From: Algiphilus sp.
Lineage (GTDB): Bacteria; Pseudomonadota; Gammaproteobacteria; Nevskiales; Nevskiaceae
NCBI RefSeq assembly: GCF_023145115.1
Contig: NZ_JAGLEJ010000002.1
Span: forward strand, 1 to 64,000
Direction: 5' to 3'
DNA length: 64,000 bases
Made by a program: the position numbers and the translations under genes. Within the stretch, counting starts at the first letter, position 1. The number at the start of each line of letters is the position of its first letter. Positions 8,482 to 16,405 of the stretch are shown here, piece by piece. The notes below the pieces were generated by a model. It was not told the DNA's origin. It worked only from the letters and a program-made list of their open reading frames with translations, and did no database searches.

Positions 8482-9146
8482 GCCGCGGCCCTGCAAGCCT
8501 GCACGGGGACGGACCGCAGGACATCGCCGAACAATCGCACGAACATCCCTCCGGCATGCACGATGGCCTCTCGGTCATCGGCGTCCTCCACGCGATTCAC
8601 GAGGTTCTCGAAGAAGCGGACATGCTCCTGGTCGACCGCGCCGTGACTGCGCAGATAGCGCAGTGCCGAGGGCTTGAGCGCAAGCGCCTTCCGGATGCCG
8701 TCGGCCGCCTCCAGCGCAAGCGCGGTACTGGTGCCCTCCAGTGCGTACACCATCCCGAAGAAGTGCATCGGGTTGTGGCGACGGATTCCGTCGTAGGCAT
8801 ACGCCACCATCAGTTCGGTCGCGGCATTCGGACCCTGCGCCACCAGTGCGTCGGCATCCTCGCCGCAGGCCCGGATGTCATCGAGGATCCAGTGCTCGTG
8901 GCCGGTTTCCTCGGCGATGTACTCCCCGAGCAGCGGCTGTACCCAGGCGCGCTCGTGCCCGAGGTGCGCGCCACACCACATCATCAGCGGCACGGTATGG
9001 CGCACGTGGTGATAGGCCTGCACCAGATAGGCGATGTAGGTGTCGCGTTCGATGGTGCCGTCGATGGCGGCGCGGACCAGCGGAATCTGTCGCATGGTCT
9101 CGCGCTCCGCGCGCGTTTCGGATTCGAGCCGGTCGAAGAGATTCAT
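8478..9146 (-). CDS. heme-oxygenase-fold diiron oxidase-like enzyme (TenA/UndA-like)
   Basis: 222 residues, all-helical, of the iron-containing redox / TenA-like HDO family. The metal ligand set of HDO enzymes is present: EETGHEHW (Glu and His, about 75-80), Glu in ALEGTS (about 135), and HGAVDQEH (His, Asp, His; about 167-174). In characterised relatives such as UndA (fatty acid to 1-alkene) or BesC these ligands bind two irons that activate oxygen to cleave C-C bonds. The Cys used by thiaminase-type TenA enzymes is not evident, so a thiamine role is unlikely. The gene begins with ATGA overlap to the acyl-AMP ligase, an arrangement suggesting an activated fatty or amino acid substrate. The substrate is inferred, not seen. 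Confidence 0.83.
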   Translation of the reverse strand: MNLFDRLESETRAERETMRQIPLVRAAIDGTIERDTYIAYLVQAYHHVRHTVPLMMWCGAHLGHERAWVQPLLGEYIAEETGHEHWILDDIRACGEDADALVAQGPNAATELMVAYAYDGIRRHNPMHFFGMVYALEGTSTALALEAADGIRKALALKPSALRYLRSHGAVDQEHVRFFENLVNRVEDADDREAIVHAGGMFVRLFGDVLRSVPVQACRAAA

Positions 9147-10681
9147 CTCGGGGTGTACTCCATGGCGGGGGGATGCGCGGACGAGCGCTCGGCATCGTTC
9201 GCGGAGAGAAAATCGGTGTGCCGCGCCGCGATGGCGTGGCGGATCGGCTTGCCGCTCGCGGTCCAGCAACCGTTGGCGGGCGTGAACGGCGTATCGGCAA
9301 GCATCCAGTCACCCACGCGGGCGTAGTCCGGGAGCTGTGCGTTGGCACGCGCCACCGCAGCGGCAACGTCATCGGCGTCGCATCCGGCGGCGGGCACCAG
9401 CACGGCACGGCATCGATGCATCCCTTCGCCGAAGGCCACGGCCTGGGCGATGCTTGCGGATTCCTGCAGGGTCGCCTCGATCCATTCCGGATTGACGTTG
9501 CGCCCGAAGGCGGTGACGAAGACGTGCTTGCGGCGGCCGTGGACGAAGACGTAGCCGTCATCGTCGATGGTCCCCAGGTCGCCGGTGGCGACCCATTCGT
9601 CCGTGCAGGGCGGCTCCCCCAGATAGCCGAGGAAGGTGCTGCCGGCAGCCTCGATCCCGCCGTCGGCGGCGACGCGCAGTCGCACGTGCGGGAGTGCCCT
9701 GCCGACGCTGCCGCGGCGGTCCGCCGACGGGGTGCCGAGGCACAGCACCGAGCAGCATTCGGAAAGGCCGTAACCGACATGAAGGGGCCATCCGGCACTG
9801 CGCGCCGCTTCCACGGCGTCCGGGGTCACCGGCGCGCCGCCGACCGCGACGAAGCGCAGCCGGCGCAGACGCGGATCGCCCGGAAACGAGGCGTGCATCA
9901 GGGCGCGAAGGGTTGCCGGAACCAGGATCAGGCTGGTGGCCCGGGTCTGTTCGATGGCGCCCAGGCAGCGCGCTGCATCGAATCCGCTGCTGCCCGTCAT
10001 TCCGACGCGCGCGGCACCCGGCACGACCACGGTTCCGCCGTGCAGCAGGGGCGCATAGATGCCGGCGATATTCTCCAGCAGCGTCGCCAGCGGCATGACG
10101 CAGAGGTGCCGGCTCTGTGCGTCGCACTGCGCCGCGGTGGCGAGTGAGCGAGCGACCCGCAGCATGGCGGTTGCGGACAGGCAGACGCCCTTGGGGGCTC
10201 CGGTGCTGCCCGACGTGAAGGTGATCTTCGCGGTGCCGGGCGGCAGCGGAGACGCGGCGGCGTCGTCGATGGTGAAGACGGTCCAGGACTCGCCTGCGAC
10301 CACGATGCGTGCATGGACCGACGCGGACGGGGCGATGCCGGCGATGCGGTCGCCGTCCGCCGCGATGACGAGGCGGCATCCGCTCGCCGTCAGAGTGTGC
10401 GCGAGCTGGCGGTCGCTGAAGAAGGCGGGCAGGGGCAGGCTGCAGCAGCCGTTCTCGAGCAAGGCCAGGTCGAGCAGCCCCCATGCCGGCGTGTTGTCTC
10501 CCAGGATCCCCACCACATCGCCCAGGTGCGGCGCCAGCACGGAGCCGAGGGTGCGCAGCTCCTGAAGGACCTTGGTGCGGTCGAGAACACGATCGCGGCC
10601 TTCGAACAGCACGCCGCCCGCGCTGTTCTGCCGGTGACCGTCGAGCACCATCCGTGCGAGTTCCCTGCCGTGCGCGCTCAT
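9143..10681 (-). CDS. acyl-AMP ligase (ANL superfamily)
   Basis: A 512-residue adenylate-forming enzyme. Seen: the phosphate-binding loop TFTSGSTGAPKG (about 152-163), the YGLSE motif (about 302), TGDLG (about 367), the hinge region GRRKHVFVTAFGRNVNPEWIE, and the C-terminal catalytic lysine in ASGKPIR (about 476). No carrier-protein domain is attached. It should activate a carboxylic acid with ATP, giving an acyl-AMP passed to CoA, a carrier or an amine. Being wedged between a thermostable-hemolysin-type acyltransferase-fold protein and a diiron-type enzyme, it probably supplies acyl groups to one of them. Its stop overlaps the next gene's start (ATGA). Chain-length preference cannot be read. 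Confidence 0.88.
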   Translation of the reverse strand: MSAHGRELARMVLDGHRQNSAGGVLFEGRDRVLDRTKVLQELRTLGSVLAPHLGDVVGILGDNTPAWGLLDLALLENGCCSLPLPAFFSDRQLAHTLTASGCRLVIAADGDRIAGIAPSASVHARIVVAGESWTVFTIDDAAASPLPPGTAKITFTSGSTGAPKGVCLSATAMLRVARSLATAAQCDAQSRHLCVMPLATLLENIAGIYAPLLHGGTVVVPGAARVGMTGSSGFDAARCLGAIEQTRATSLILVPATLRALMHASFPGDPRLRRLRFVAVGGAPVTPDAVEAARSAGWPLHVGYGLSECCSVLCLGTPSADRRGSVGRALPHVRLRVAADGGIEAAGSTFLGYLGEPPCTDEWVATGDLGTIDDDGYVFVHGRRKHVFVTAFGRNVNPEWIEATLQESASIAQAVAFGEGMHRCRAVLVPAAGCDADDVAAAVARANAQLPDYARVGDWMLADTPFTPANGCWTASGKPIRHAIAARHTDFLSANDAERSSAHPPAMEYTPR

Positions 10682-10727
10682 CCCCGCAGCGCTCCGGCGC
10701 GCCGGTCACGTACGCACGCGCGCCGCA

Positions 10728-11354
10728 TCAGATTCTCGACGGTTCCCCGGATGCTGTCAGCACGACCGCCGGATCGTGCTCGTAGTACGTGCCCCACTGC
10801 GTGGCGTCGCGGTCGGGCAGTGTGTCCGGACGCGCGGGGCCGAGCAGGTGCGCGTCGGCTCCTGCGCGCGCCAGACCGTTGCGGAGCTCGCGGGTCGCGG
10901 TGCAGGCCAGCCAGCGATATCCGGCACGATCGAGATCGGGGGCGAGGGCGCCGACCAGCGCGCGCAGCACGCCCGGTCGTTCGCCGACGAGATTGCCGAG
11001 CTCGATCAGCTCGCCGCGTTGCGGCGGGTGCCTGTCGATGGCCGTCACCGCCGCGCTCAGTGGCTGCGGCAGATAGTGCTCCAGATAGAAGGGTTCGCGA
11101 TCGGAGCGCAGGCCGAACACGCCGGCGATCTGGCCGTCGTCGTCCCGTATGCCGAGCAGGCAGGGCATGAGATGCTCGCGCACATCGGCTCCGTAGATTC
11201 GGGCGTACCCGGCGCAGACGAGTGCGCCGGCCTCGTCGCGTGGCAGGAGGCAGATCCGGCCGGAGTCGACGCGATGGCGCTCGCCCTTTCGCCGGAAGGA
11301 TGTCCGGGCGGTCGGGTGCGGTCCCGGTGTCGTGGCGCTGATGGCTGGCTGCAT
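10728..11354 (-). CDS. thermostable-hemolysin-family protein (acyltransferase-like fold)
   Basis: 208 residues matching the T_hemolysin family (named after Vibrio delta-VPH). Conserved segments: ARIYGADVREHLMPCLL, AGVFGLRSDREPFYLEHYL, the IELGNLVGERPGVLRAL block and a C-terminal WGTYYEHDPAVV. To my knowledge the family belongs to the GNAT/acyl-homoserine-lactone-synthase-like fold group, so an N-acyltransferase role is more likely here than true haemolysis. No signal peptide is visible. It is the first gene behind the sigma-54 promoter and precedes the acyl-AMP ligase by 46 bases. The combination suggests the ligase feeds acyl groups to this protein. No strong Shine-Dalgarno is visible; the ATG is the only reasonable start. 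Confidence 0.8.
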   Translation of the reverse strand: MQPAISATTPGPHPTARTSFRRKGERHRVDSGRICLLPRDEAGALVCAGYARIYGADVREHLMPCLLGIRDDDGQIAGVFGLRSDREPFYLEHYLPQPLSAAVTAIDRHPPQRGELIELGNLVGERPGVLRALVGALAPDLDRAGYRWLACTATRELRNGLARAGADAHLLGPARPDTLPDRDATQWGTYYEHDPAVVLTASGEPSRI

Positions 11355-11410
11355 GGTCTGTCGATGCCTCGGTTCCGGCCGGGAACTTCCCGGATACGCA
11401 GAGACAGAAG

Positions 11411-11427
11411 CGCAAGCCCTGTGCCAG
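11411..11427 (-). promoter_or_regulatory. sigma-54 (-24/-12) promoter
   Basis: On the minus strand the sequence reads TGGCAC, five bases, TTGC, with the invariant GG and GC exactly ten bases apart, matching the RpoN consensus. Predicted transcription starts near 11401, about 46 bases before the first ATG of the thermostable-hemolysin operon. No sigma-70-type pair of comparable quality is seen in the 208-base gap. Confidence 0.85.
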
Positions 11428-11442
11428 TCAGTGGATATCTTT

Positions 11443-11455
11443 CAAGTGTTTGATA
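11443..11455 (-). promoter_or_regulatory. IHF binding site
   Basis: The minus strand reads TATCAAACACTTG, an exact fit to the IHF consensus WATCAANNNNTTR, inside an AT-rich patch of an otherwise GC-rich region. It is centred near -48 relative to the predicted sigma-54 start, between promoter and upstream palindrome, where IHF normally bends DNA to bring an NtrC-type activator to the polymerase. Confidence 0.75.
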
Positions 11456-11467
11456 ATGTTTGAAAAA

Positions 11468-11481
11468 CCCGGAATTCCGGG
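11468..11481. repeat. perfect 14-base palindrome in promoter region
   Basis: CCCGGAATTCCGGG is a perfect palindrome about 73 bases upstream of the predicted sigma-54 start. It could be a second regulator site or chance; nothing in the sequence assigns a binder. Confidence 0.4.
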
Positions 11482-11499
11482 CGCGACGGCACCGCGCAG

Positions 11500-11521
11500 A
11501 TTCCTGCACGGCTGCAGGAAT
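11500..11521. promoter_or_regulatory. candidate upstream activator site (inverted repeat)
   Basis: ATTCCTGCA, four bases, TGCAGGAAT: a perfect nine-base inverted repeat centred about 110 bases upstream of the sigma-54 start, the usual position and size for an NtrC-family enhancer. A looser TGCAG-N7-CTGCA repeat follows at 11523-11539. The NtrC-type regulator encoded 3.3 kb away is the natural candidate to bind it (inference). Confidence 0.65.
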
Positions 11522-11562
11522 TTGCAGTCGTGATCTGCAGGGCTGTCCTCGCGGAAAGGCGT

Positions 11563-12042
11563 CTATCCGTCCGTTGACGGCGCGTCCGGGCAGGTCGGTT
11601 CCGGCGCATCCTCCGGCACGCGGAACACGACCCGTACACGGGGATCCACGGCGCAGGTGCCTATGTATCCGATGGCGCCGCTGGTCTCGGTCACGATCCG
11701 GATCATGGCCTCGGTGGACGGTGCCACGAACGGGGGGTGGATGCCGAGGAAGTAGCGCTCGTTCCAGAACTCTTCCAGCGCGCGCGTTGAAGCATTCAGT
11801 ACCAGTGACGAAAAGCGCTGGCGCAGTGGGTGCACCGCGGGCAGGTTGATCGGGTGGATGCGGCGGCCGTTCGGCCAGAACTGCAGCTTGCGGCGATAGA
11901 TCAGGTTCAGGCGGGAAGCGTCGACGCGGGCTTCGGTATCCGAAGCCGCCACGATCACTGCCATGGTGCCGTTCGCCGCGTCCTGCGCCGGCAGGGCGGC
12001 ATGGACCAGGCAGAGCAGGAGAAGGCCGAGCAGGCGCGGCAT
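11563..12042 (-). CDS. PstS-like periplasmic substrate-binding domain protein
   Basis: 159 residues with an N-terminal signal peptide (LLGLLLLCLVHAALPAQ). The body has the short PBP-like domain found in phosphate-binding-like orphan proteins: NLIYRRKLQFWPNGRRIHPINLP, LRQRFSSLVLNASTRALEEFWNERYF, and TSGAIGYIG near the C-terminus. It is roughly half the length of a true PstS, as is usual for this stand-alone family. Two bases separate it from the porin-like gene upstream, so they are co-transcribed. Neighbouring genes encode a histidine kinase and sigma-54 activator, so it may present a ligand to the sensor. No transporter permease is nearby, arguing against a phosphate uptake role. Confidence 0.78.
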   Translation of the reverse strand: MPRLLGLLLLCLVHAALPAQDAANGTMAVIVAASDTEARVDASRLNLIYRRKLQFWPNGRRIHPINLPAVHPLRQRFSSLVLNASTRALEEFWNERYFLGIHPPFVAPSTEAMIRIVTETSGAIGYIGTCAVDPRVRVVFRVPEDAPEPTCPDAPSTDG

Positions 12043-12044
12043 TG

Positions 12045-13061
12045 TCAGAACAGTACGGCCACGGATCCGAGGAGGCCTTCCGGAACGTCTCCCGGGTTCT
12101 CGGTGGTCGTGCGGTACTCCGCCTTGAGCACCAGTGTCGGCGACAGTCGCCAGGTCAGTCCGCCGATGTAGAGATGGAGGTCATCGGCATTGTCTGCGCC
12201 CGCGAAGGTCTCGAAGCGGGCCACTGCGAACAGCCGGCCGGAGATCGGTGCCACCGCCTGCAGGTAGAGCCCGGTCTCGTCTTCGCGGCGCGTGGTCCGC
12301 GAGCGCTGGCGCAACGCGAGCTCGCCGCTCAGTTCGAAGCCGGTGCGGGTGTAGAGGAAGTCCGTGCTGTAGAGCGTCTTCCGTTCGCCGTCGTTGCGCT
12401 CCTCGAAGTCGGCGACCGAGATGCCCAGACGCAGGTGCGGGCCGAAGCCCTGTGTCAGCCGTACCCCGTAGGCACGCTCGAAACTGGGTTCGCCGGCTTC
12501 CCGGAAGAGTTCCTCGCCCGGTGTGACGAACAGCGACCATTCCAGCGCGTCCCCCATCACCGGCAGGACGCCGCGGAGCATGCCACCGGTCGCGTTGGTG
12601 GGAAACGTGTCCTCGGTGATGAGCGGTCGCGAAGTGGTCCAGGTCAACGGTGCCGCGTGCAGCTGATTCCAGCGGCCGATCGGCGTGAGGAACTTGCCGA
12701 GTCGCAACTGGAGCGCGTCCGATTGCGCGAAGTCGATGTAGGCGCGCTCCAGCACCGGGCGCGCCCCGTCGACGCCGCTGTCGCCGGGCTGCAGTACCAG
12801 CGCTCGTTTGAGCTCGAGCTCGACCAGACCGCTCCAGCGTTGCGGCGATGTCCAGCTGCCGATCAGACTGAGACGGTCCAGCGACAGGCTGGGGGCATCG
12901 CGTTGCGTATCGGCGGTCTCGATCTCGGCGTAGCCGCCGAAATGGAGGCGCTGACCCTGCAGGGATTGCGCGGCGGACGGGCCGTCGGCGGCATGGGCGG
13001 GCAGCGTCAGCCACGGCACCGCGAGGATGGCGGCGGCAGCCCAGCGGCATATGATGCGCAC
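12045..13061 (-). CDS. porin-like outer-membrane beta-barrel protein
   Basis: About 338 residues from a GTG start (13061) that places a signal peptide (ICRWAAAAILAVPWLTLPAHA) at the N-terminus. The frame is open to an ATG at 13163, but that would overlap the divergent kinase gene and add a charged leader. The mature part looks like a phosphate/short-chain-type porin barrel: LHFGGYAEIETADT, SLSLDRLSLIGSW, RPVLERAYIDFAQSDALQLRLGKFLTPIGRWN, and a last strand LLGSVAVLF ending in Phe. It sits two bases before the PstS-like gene and back-to-back with the kinase gene. It may admit or sense the same ligand as its neighbour. The start codon is uncertain. Confidence 0.75.
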   Translation of the reverse strand: MRIICRWAAAAILAVPWLTLPAHAADGPSAAQSLQGQRLHFGGYAEIETADTQRDAPSLSLDRLSLIGSWTSPQRWSGLVELELKRALVLQPGDSGVDGARPVLERAYIDFAQSDALQLRLGKFLTPIGRWNQLHAAPLTWTTSRPLITEDTFPTNATGGMLRGVLPVMGDALEWSLFVTPGEELFREAGEPSFERAYGVRLTQGFGPHLRLGISVADFEERNDGERKTLYSTDFLYTRTGFELSGELALRQRSRTTRREDETGLYLQAVAPISGRLFAVARFETFAGADNADDLHLYIGGLTWRLSPTLVLKAEYRTTTENPGDVPEGLLGSVAVLF

Positions 13062-13154
13062 TGTGGGCAGTGATCGACGCCGTGTGAGTGATGCCAGCCG
13101 GATGTTCCGCGGGGAGCATGCCCCCGCGCGCCCGTGGTTGTCGCCGGCGGCCGA

Positions 13155-14846
13155 ATGGATCATCGCTTGAGTCTACGCCGGCTGCTGCTGATCGCGTTCT
13201 CGGTGGTCGCTTTGCCGCCCGCGGCCCTGATGATGCTGCTGGCGTTCTGGCAGACGGAAAGCATCGTGCGCTCCGAGATCCAGGCCAACCTGGTGGCTCA
13301 GGCGGACGGCGTGTCGGCCAAACTGCGACAGATGCTGTTCGAGCGCGCGCAGAACGCCATCACCTGGAGCGAACTGGAGGTCATGCAGGATGTGGCGGTG
13401 GACGACGTGGACAAGCGCCTGTCCACCTTTCTCTCCGACAGCCAGCGTCGCTACGCCGATAGCTACCGGGCGCTGCACGTCGTCGATCCCGAGGGGGTGA
13501 TGGTCGCGAGCAGCGATGCGCGGCGCATCGGCGCACCGTATCCGGCCGGCGAGCGCTGTGCCGCCGGCATTTTCGCGCTGGCGCTGTGTCTCCCGGCCGA
13601 TGCGCCGACGGACCCGCATGCGACGCTCTCGATCGGGCTGCGGTCGCGTTTCGACGATGCGCTGCTGGGACGTCTGCTGCTGGTGATCGACTGGAGCAGC
13701 GTGACCGGCGTGCTGGATGCGGCCAGCGGTGAGCACCGGGCCGCCGCGGTGTACGGGCCGGATGGCGTGCGCATCGCATCGAGTCGGGGCTGGCGAACGA
13801 TGGCCGGCGACGGCGCCGCGCAGTACCTCACCGGGTCCGCCGCGGCCGAGCCCGTCGCCGGTCTCGCCGAAACCGCATGGCACACCCGGATCCAGCAGAG
13901 CCGCGACAGCGCACTCGCCCCGATTCGCCGCATGGCCTTTGCCTTCGCCGGCCTTCTGGTGCTCGCCGGCATCCTGATCGTGCTCGTCGCGACCCTGGTA
14001 TCCGCCCGCGTCGCCCGGCCGCTGGTGGGATTGAGCGATTACGCCCGCGCACTCGGACAGGGCGGTGCGGGCAGGCCGCCGGCCCTCGAGCGGGCGCCGT
14101 CGGAGGTCGACGCGTTGCGTGACGCGCTGGCGCGCATGGTGGGCGATCTCGAGAGTCAGCGGCAGAAGCTCGTGCTTGCCGCCAAGCTGGCCGCGGTGGG
14201 TGAGTTCGCGGCGGTCATGGCTCACGAGATCCGCACACCGCTGGGGATCCTGCGCTCGTCCGCGCAGACCATCGACTCGGATGCGCTGGATGAGCAGAGC
14301 CGGGAGCTGGTCGGGTTCATACTCTCCGAAACCGAGCGACTGACCCGCCTGGTCAACGCGTTGCTGGACAGCACCCGGACGCGCGCGCCGCAGGTCGTCG
14401 CGCAGGATATCGAGGTGCTGGTGGAGCGGGGCATGGCGATGGTGGGGGCCCAGGCGAGAGAGAAGGATGTCGCGCTGCGCTTCGAGCGCGGCGCGGCCGA
14501 TCCTGTCGTGGAAGTGGACGGAGAACAGATGCTGCAGGTGCTGCTCAATCTGCTGCTCAACGCCATCCAGATCCTGCCGCGCGGCGGCAGCATTGCGCTG
14601 TCGACCCGCGACGATGCCGACAGCCTGCGGCTGCGCGTGCACGACGACGGGCCGGGCATCCCCGAGGCCGAGCACGAACAGGTGTTCGAGCCCTTCGTGC
14701 ACCGGCGGGAGGGAGGGCTGGGCATCGGCCTGGCGGTCGTGCGCGAGATCACGCGGGCGCACGGCGGCGACGTGCGCGTGATTCCCACCCGGTCGGGCGC
14801 CTGCTTCGAAGTCCGGCTGCCGCGGTCGGCGAGTGTGCGCGCATGA
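13155..14846 (+). CDS. membrane histidine kinase partner of NtrC-type regulator
   Basis: 563 residues. First membrane segment LLLIAFSVVALPPAALMMLLAF, a periplasmic sensor region (about 35-260, Cache-like by position), second segment AFAGLLVLAGILIVLVATLV, a HAMP linker, then the kinase core: H-box AVMAHEIRTPLG (His about 356), N-box LLNLLLNAIQ (about 464), G1 DDGPGIP (about 496), G2 GGLGIGLAV (about 520). The start was set at ATG 13155; GTG at 13134 is possible. It belongs to the group that phosphorylates sigma-54 activators, and its stop overlaps the regulator's ATG (ATGA). Signal unknown; the divergent porin and binding-protein genes suggest a periplasmic small molecule. Confidence 0.9.
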   Translation: MDHRLSLRRLLLIAFSVVALPPAALMMLLAFWQTESIVRSEIQANLVAQADGVSAKLRQMLFERAQNAITWSELEVMQDVAVDDVDKRLSTFLSDSQRRYADSYRALHVVDPEGVMVASSDARRIGAPYPAGERCAAGIFALALCLPADAPTDPHATLSIGLRSRFDDALLGRLLLVIDWSSVTGVLDAASGEHRAAAVYGPDGVRIASSRGWRTMAGDGAAQYLTGSAAAEPVAGLAETAWHTRIQQSRDSALAPIRRMAFAFAGLLVLAGILIVLVATLVSARVARPLVGLSDYARALGQGGAGRPPALERAPSEVDALRDALARMVGDLESQRQKLVLAAKLAAVGEFAAVMAHEIRTPLGILRSSAQTIDSDALDEQSRELVGFILSETERLTRLVNALLDSTRTRAPQVVAQDIEVLVERGMAMVGAQAREKDVALRFERGAADPVVEVDGEQMLQVLLNLLLNAIQILPRGGSIALSTRDDADSLRLRVHDDGPGIPEAEHEQVFEPFVHRREGGLGIGLAVVREITRAHGGDVRVIPTRSGACFEVRLPRSASVRA

Positions 14847-16210
14847 GCGAGCCGCTCCGCATCCTGGTGGTCGATGACGAGGCCGGCATGCGGCGCGTGC
14901 TGCAGATCATGCTGGAGCGCATGGGGCACGACAGCGATGTCGCGGGCGACGGTGGCGAGGCCATGGCGCTGCTGCGCGCCGGCGATTTCGATCTGGTGAT
15001 CAGCGACCTCCGCATGCCGCGGGTGGACGGTATCGAGCTGCTGCGCAGCATGCGCGCGGAAACCATGCAGCAGCCCGTGATCATGATCTCCGCCCACGGC
15101 AGCATCGATACCGCGGTGAGTGCCATGAAGCTCGGGGCGCTCGACTTCCTTCAACGACCCTTCGATCGCGAGACACTCGAGCTGGCCATCGAGCGGGTCA
15201 TCCAGCAGGGGTGGTTGCTCCGCGCCAACCGCTTCCTGCGCGGCCAGATCGGCGATGCCCGCCACGGGCTGGTCGGACGCAGCGCCGCCATCCGGTCGGT
15301 GCGACAGGCGATCGACCAGGTGGGGCCGACCACGGCGAGCGTGCTCGTGGTCGGGGAGACCGGTACCGGCAAGGAGCTGGTGGCGCGCGCGGTGCACGCC
15401 GCATCCGATCGGCAGGACGGGCTCTTCGTCCCGATCAATTGCGCCGCCATACCGGCCGACATGCTCGAGAGCGAACTGTTCGGCCACGAGAAGGGCGCCT
15501 TTACCGGGGCCGTGGCCGAGCGCGAGGGGCGATTCGAGCTGGCCAGCGGGGGGACCCTGTTTCTCGACGAGATCACCGAGATGCCGATGGCGCTGCAGGC
15601 GAAGCTATTGCGGGTGCTGCAGGACCAGACCGTCGAGCGACTGGGCTCCAATCGCAGCCGCAAGCTCGACCTGCGCGTGCTCGCCGCCTGCAATCGCGAT
15701 CCCGCTGTCGCAGTGGAAGAAGGGCGGCTGCGCAGCGATCTCCTCTATCGGCTGGATGTGTTCCGCATCGCGCTGCCGCCGCTTCGCGCGCGGCGCGAGG
15801 ACATTCTCGACCTGGCGTCCCACCTCGTGGGCGAGATCGGCGGTGCGCGTGCGGCGCATCGGATCAGCAACGCGGCCGCGGAGCAACTCACGGCCTATGC
15901 ATGGCCCGGCAACGTCCGGGAGCTGCGCAACATGGTCGAGCGCGCCCTGATCCTGGCGGGCAGTGCCGATCTGCTGGATGTGCCGCATTTCCCGCTCGCG
16001 CAGCAGGCGGCTGCCGGCGATCCGCAGACGCCCGCGCCCCTGGCCGACTTCAATCTCGCGGCAGCCCAGGACGCCCTCGAAGCGCGCTACCTGCGTGCGG
16101 CCCTGAGCGCGACCGACGACAACAAGACACGCGCCGCGGTATTGCTCGGGATGAGCGAACGCACTCTCTGGTACAAGCTCAAGCGTCACGGCATCCGGCG
16201 GCGCGACTGA
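14843..16210 (+). CDS. NtrC-family sigma-54-dependent response regulator
   Basis: 455 residues in the full three-domain layout. Receiver domain with the phospho-acceptor Asp in VISDLRMP (about 54); AAA+ domain with Walker A GETGTGKE (about 171-178), the sigma-54 contact loop GAFTGA intact (about 218-223), Walker B GTLFLDEI and arginine-finger region; C-terminal Fis-type helix-turn-helix (ATDDNKTRAAVLLGMSERTL). Because GAFTGA is intact it should activate, not merely bind. It is translationally coupled to the kinase. The only strong sigma-54 promoter I found in the window is that of the thermostable-hemolysin operon 3.3 kb away, making it the likely target, through the inverted repeat at 11500-11521. 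Confidence 0.93.
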   Translation: MSEPLRILVVDDEAGMRRVLQIMLERMGHDSDVAGDGGEAMALLRAGDFDLVISDLRMPRVDGIELLRSMRAETMQQPVIMISAHGSIDTAVSAMKLGALDFLQRPFDRETLELAIERVIQQGWLLRANRFLRGQIGDARHGLVGRSAAIRSVRQAIDQVGPTTASVLVVGETGTGKELVARAVHAASDRQDGLFVPINCAAIPADMLESELFGHEKGAFTGAVAEREGRFELASGGTLFLDEITEMPMALQAKLLRVLQDQTVERLGSNRSRKLDLRVLAACNRDPAVAVEEGRLRSDLLYRLDVFRIALPPLRARREDILDLASHLVGEIGGARAAHRISNAAAEQLTAYAWPGNVRELRNMVERALILAGSADLLDVPHFPLAQQAAAGDPQTPAPLADFNLAAAQDALEARYLRAALSATDDNKTRAAVLLGMSERTLWYKLKRHGIRRRD

Positions 16211-16319
16211 ATCGCCGGCGCCCGCGGCGGTCGATCCGCGCAACCCTCATGGATCATGGGGCCGCTCGGCCGTGAGCAGCAGGCGGAGCAGGCCAGAGCA
16301 GTAAAGAGAACGGCGCACC

Positions 16320-16399
16320 AAGGGGACAGTATGCTTAATTCCCTGCAGGGTCGAGCGGCATCGAGCAATTCGGTTGCGAATTAAGTGTACTGTCCCCTT
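16320..16399. mobile_element. 80-base miniature inverted-repeat element
   Basis: A 21-base left end (AAGGGGACAGTATGCTTAAT plus T) is mirrored at 16379-16399 with two mismatches. The GGGGACAGTA-C-TTAAT type of end is widespread in proteobacterial genomes and, from memory, often linked with REP-associated Y1 (IS200-like) transposases. No transposase is encoded here, so it would be non-autonomous. It lies in the gap between the sigma-54 activator gene and tRNA-Pro. Confidence 0.6.
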
Positions 16400-16405
16400 T
16401 CAAGC

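Noticed and set aside
8478..9146. Thiaminase TenA role for the heme-oxygenase-fold protein
   Set aside because: Metal ligands of diiron HDO enzymes are present, the TenA active-site Cys is not obvious and there are no thiamine genes or TPP riboswitch nearby.
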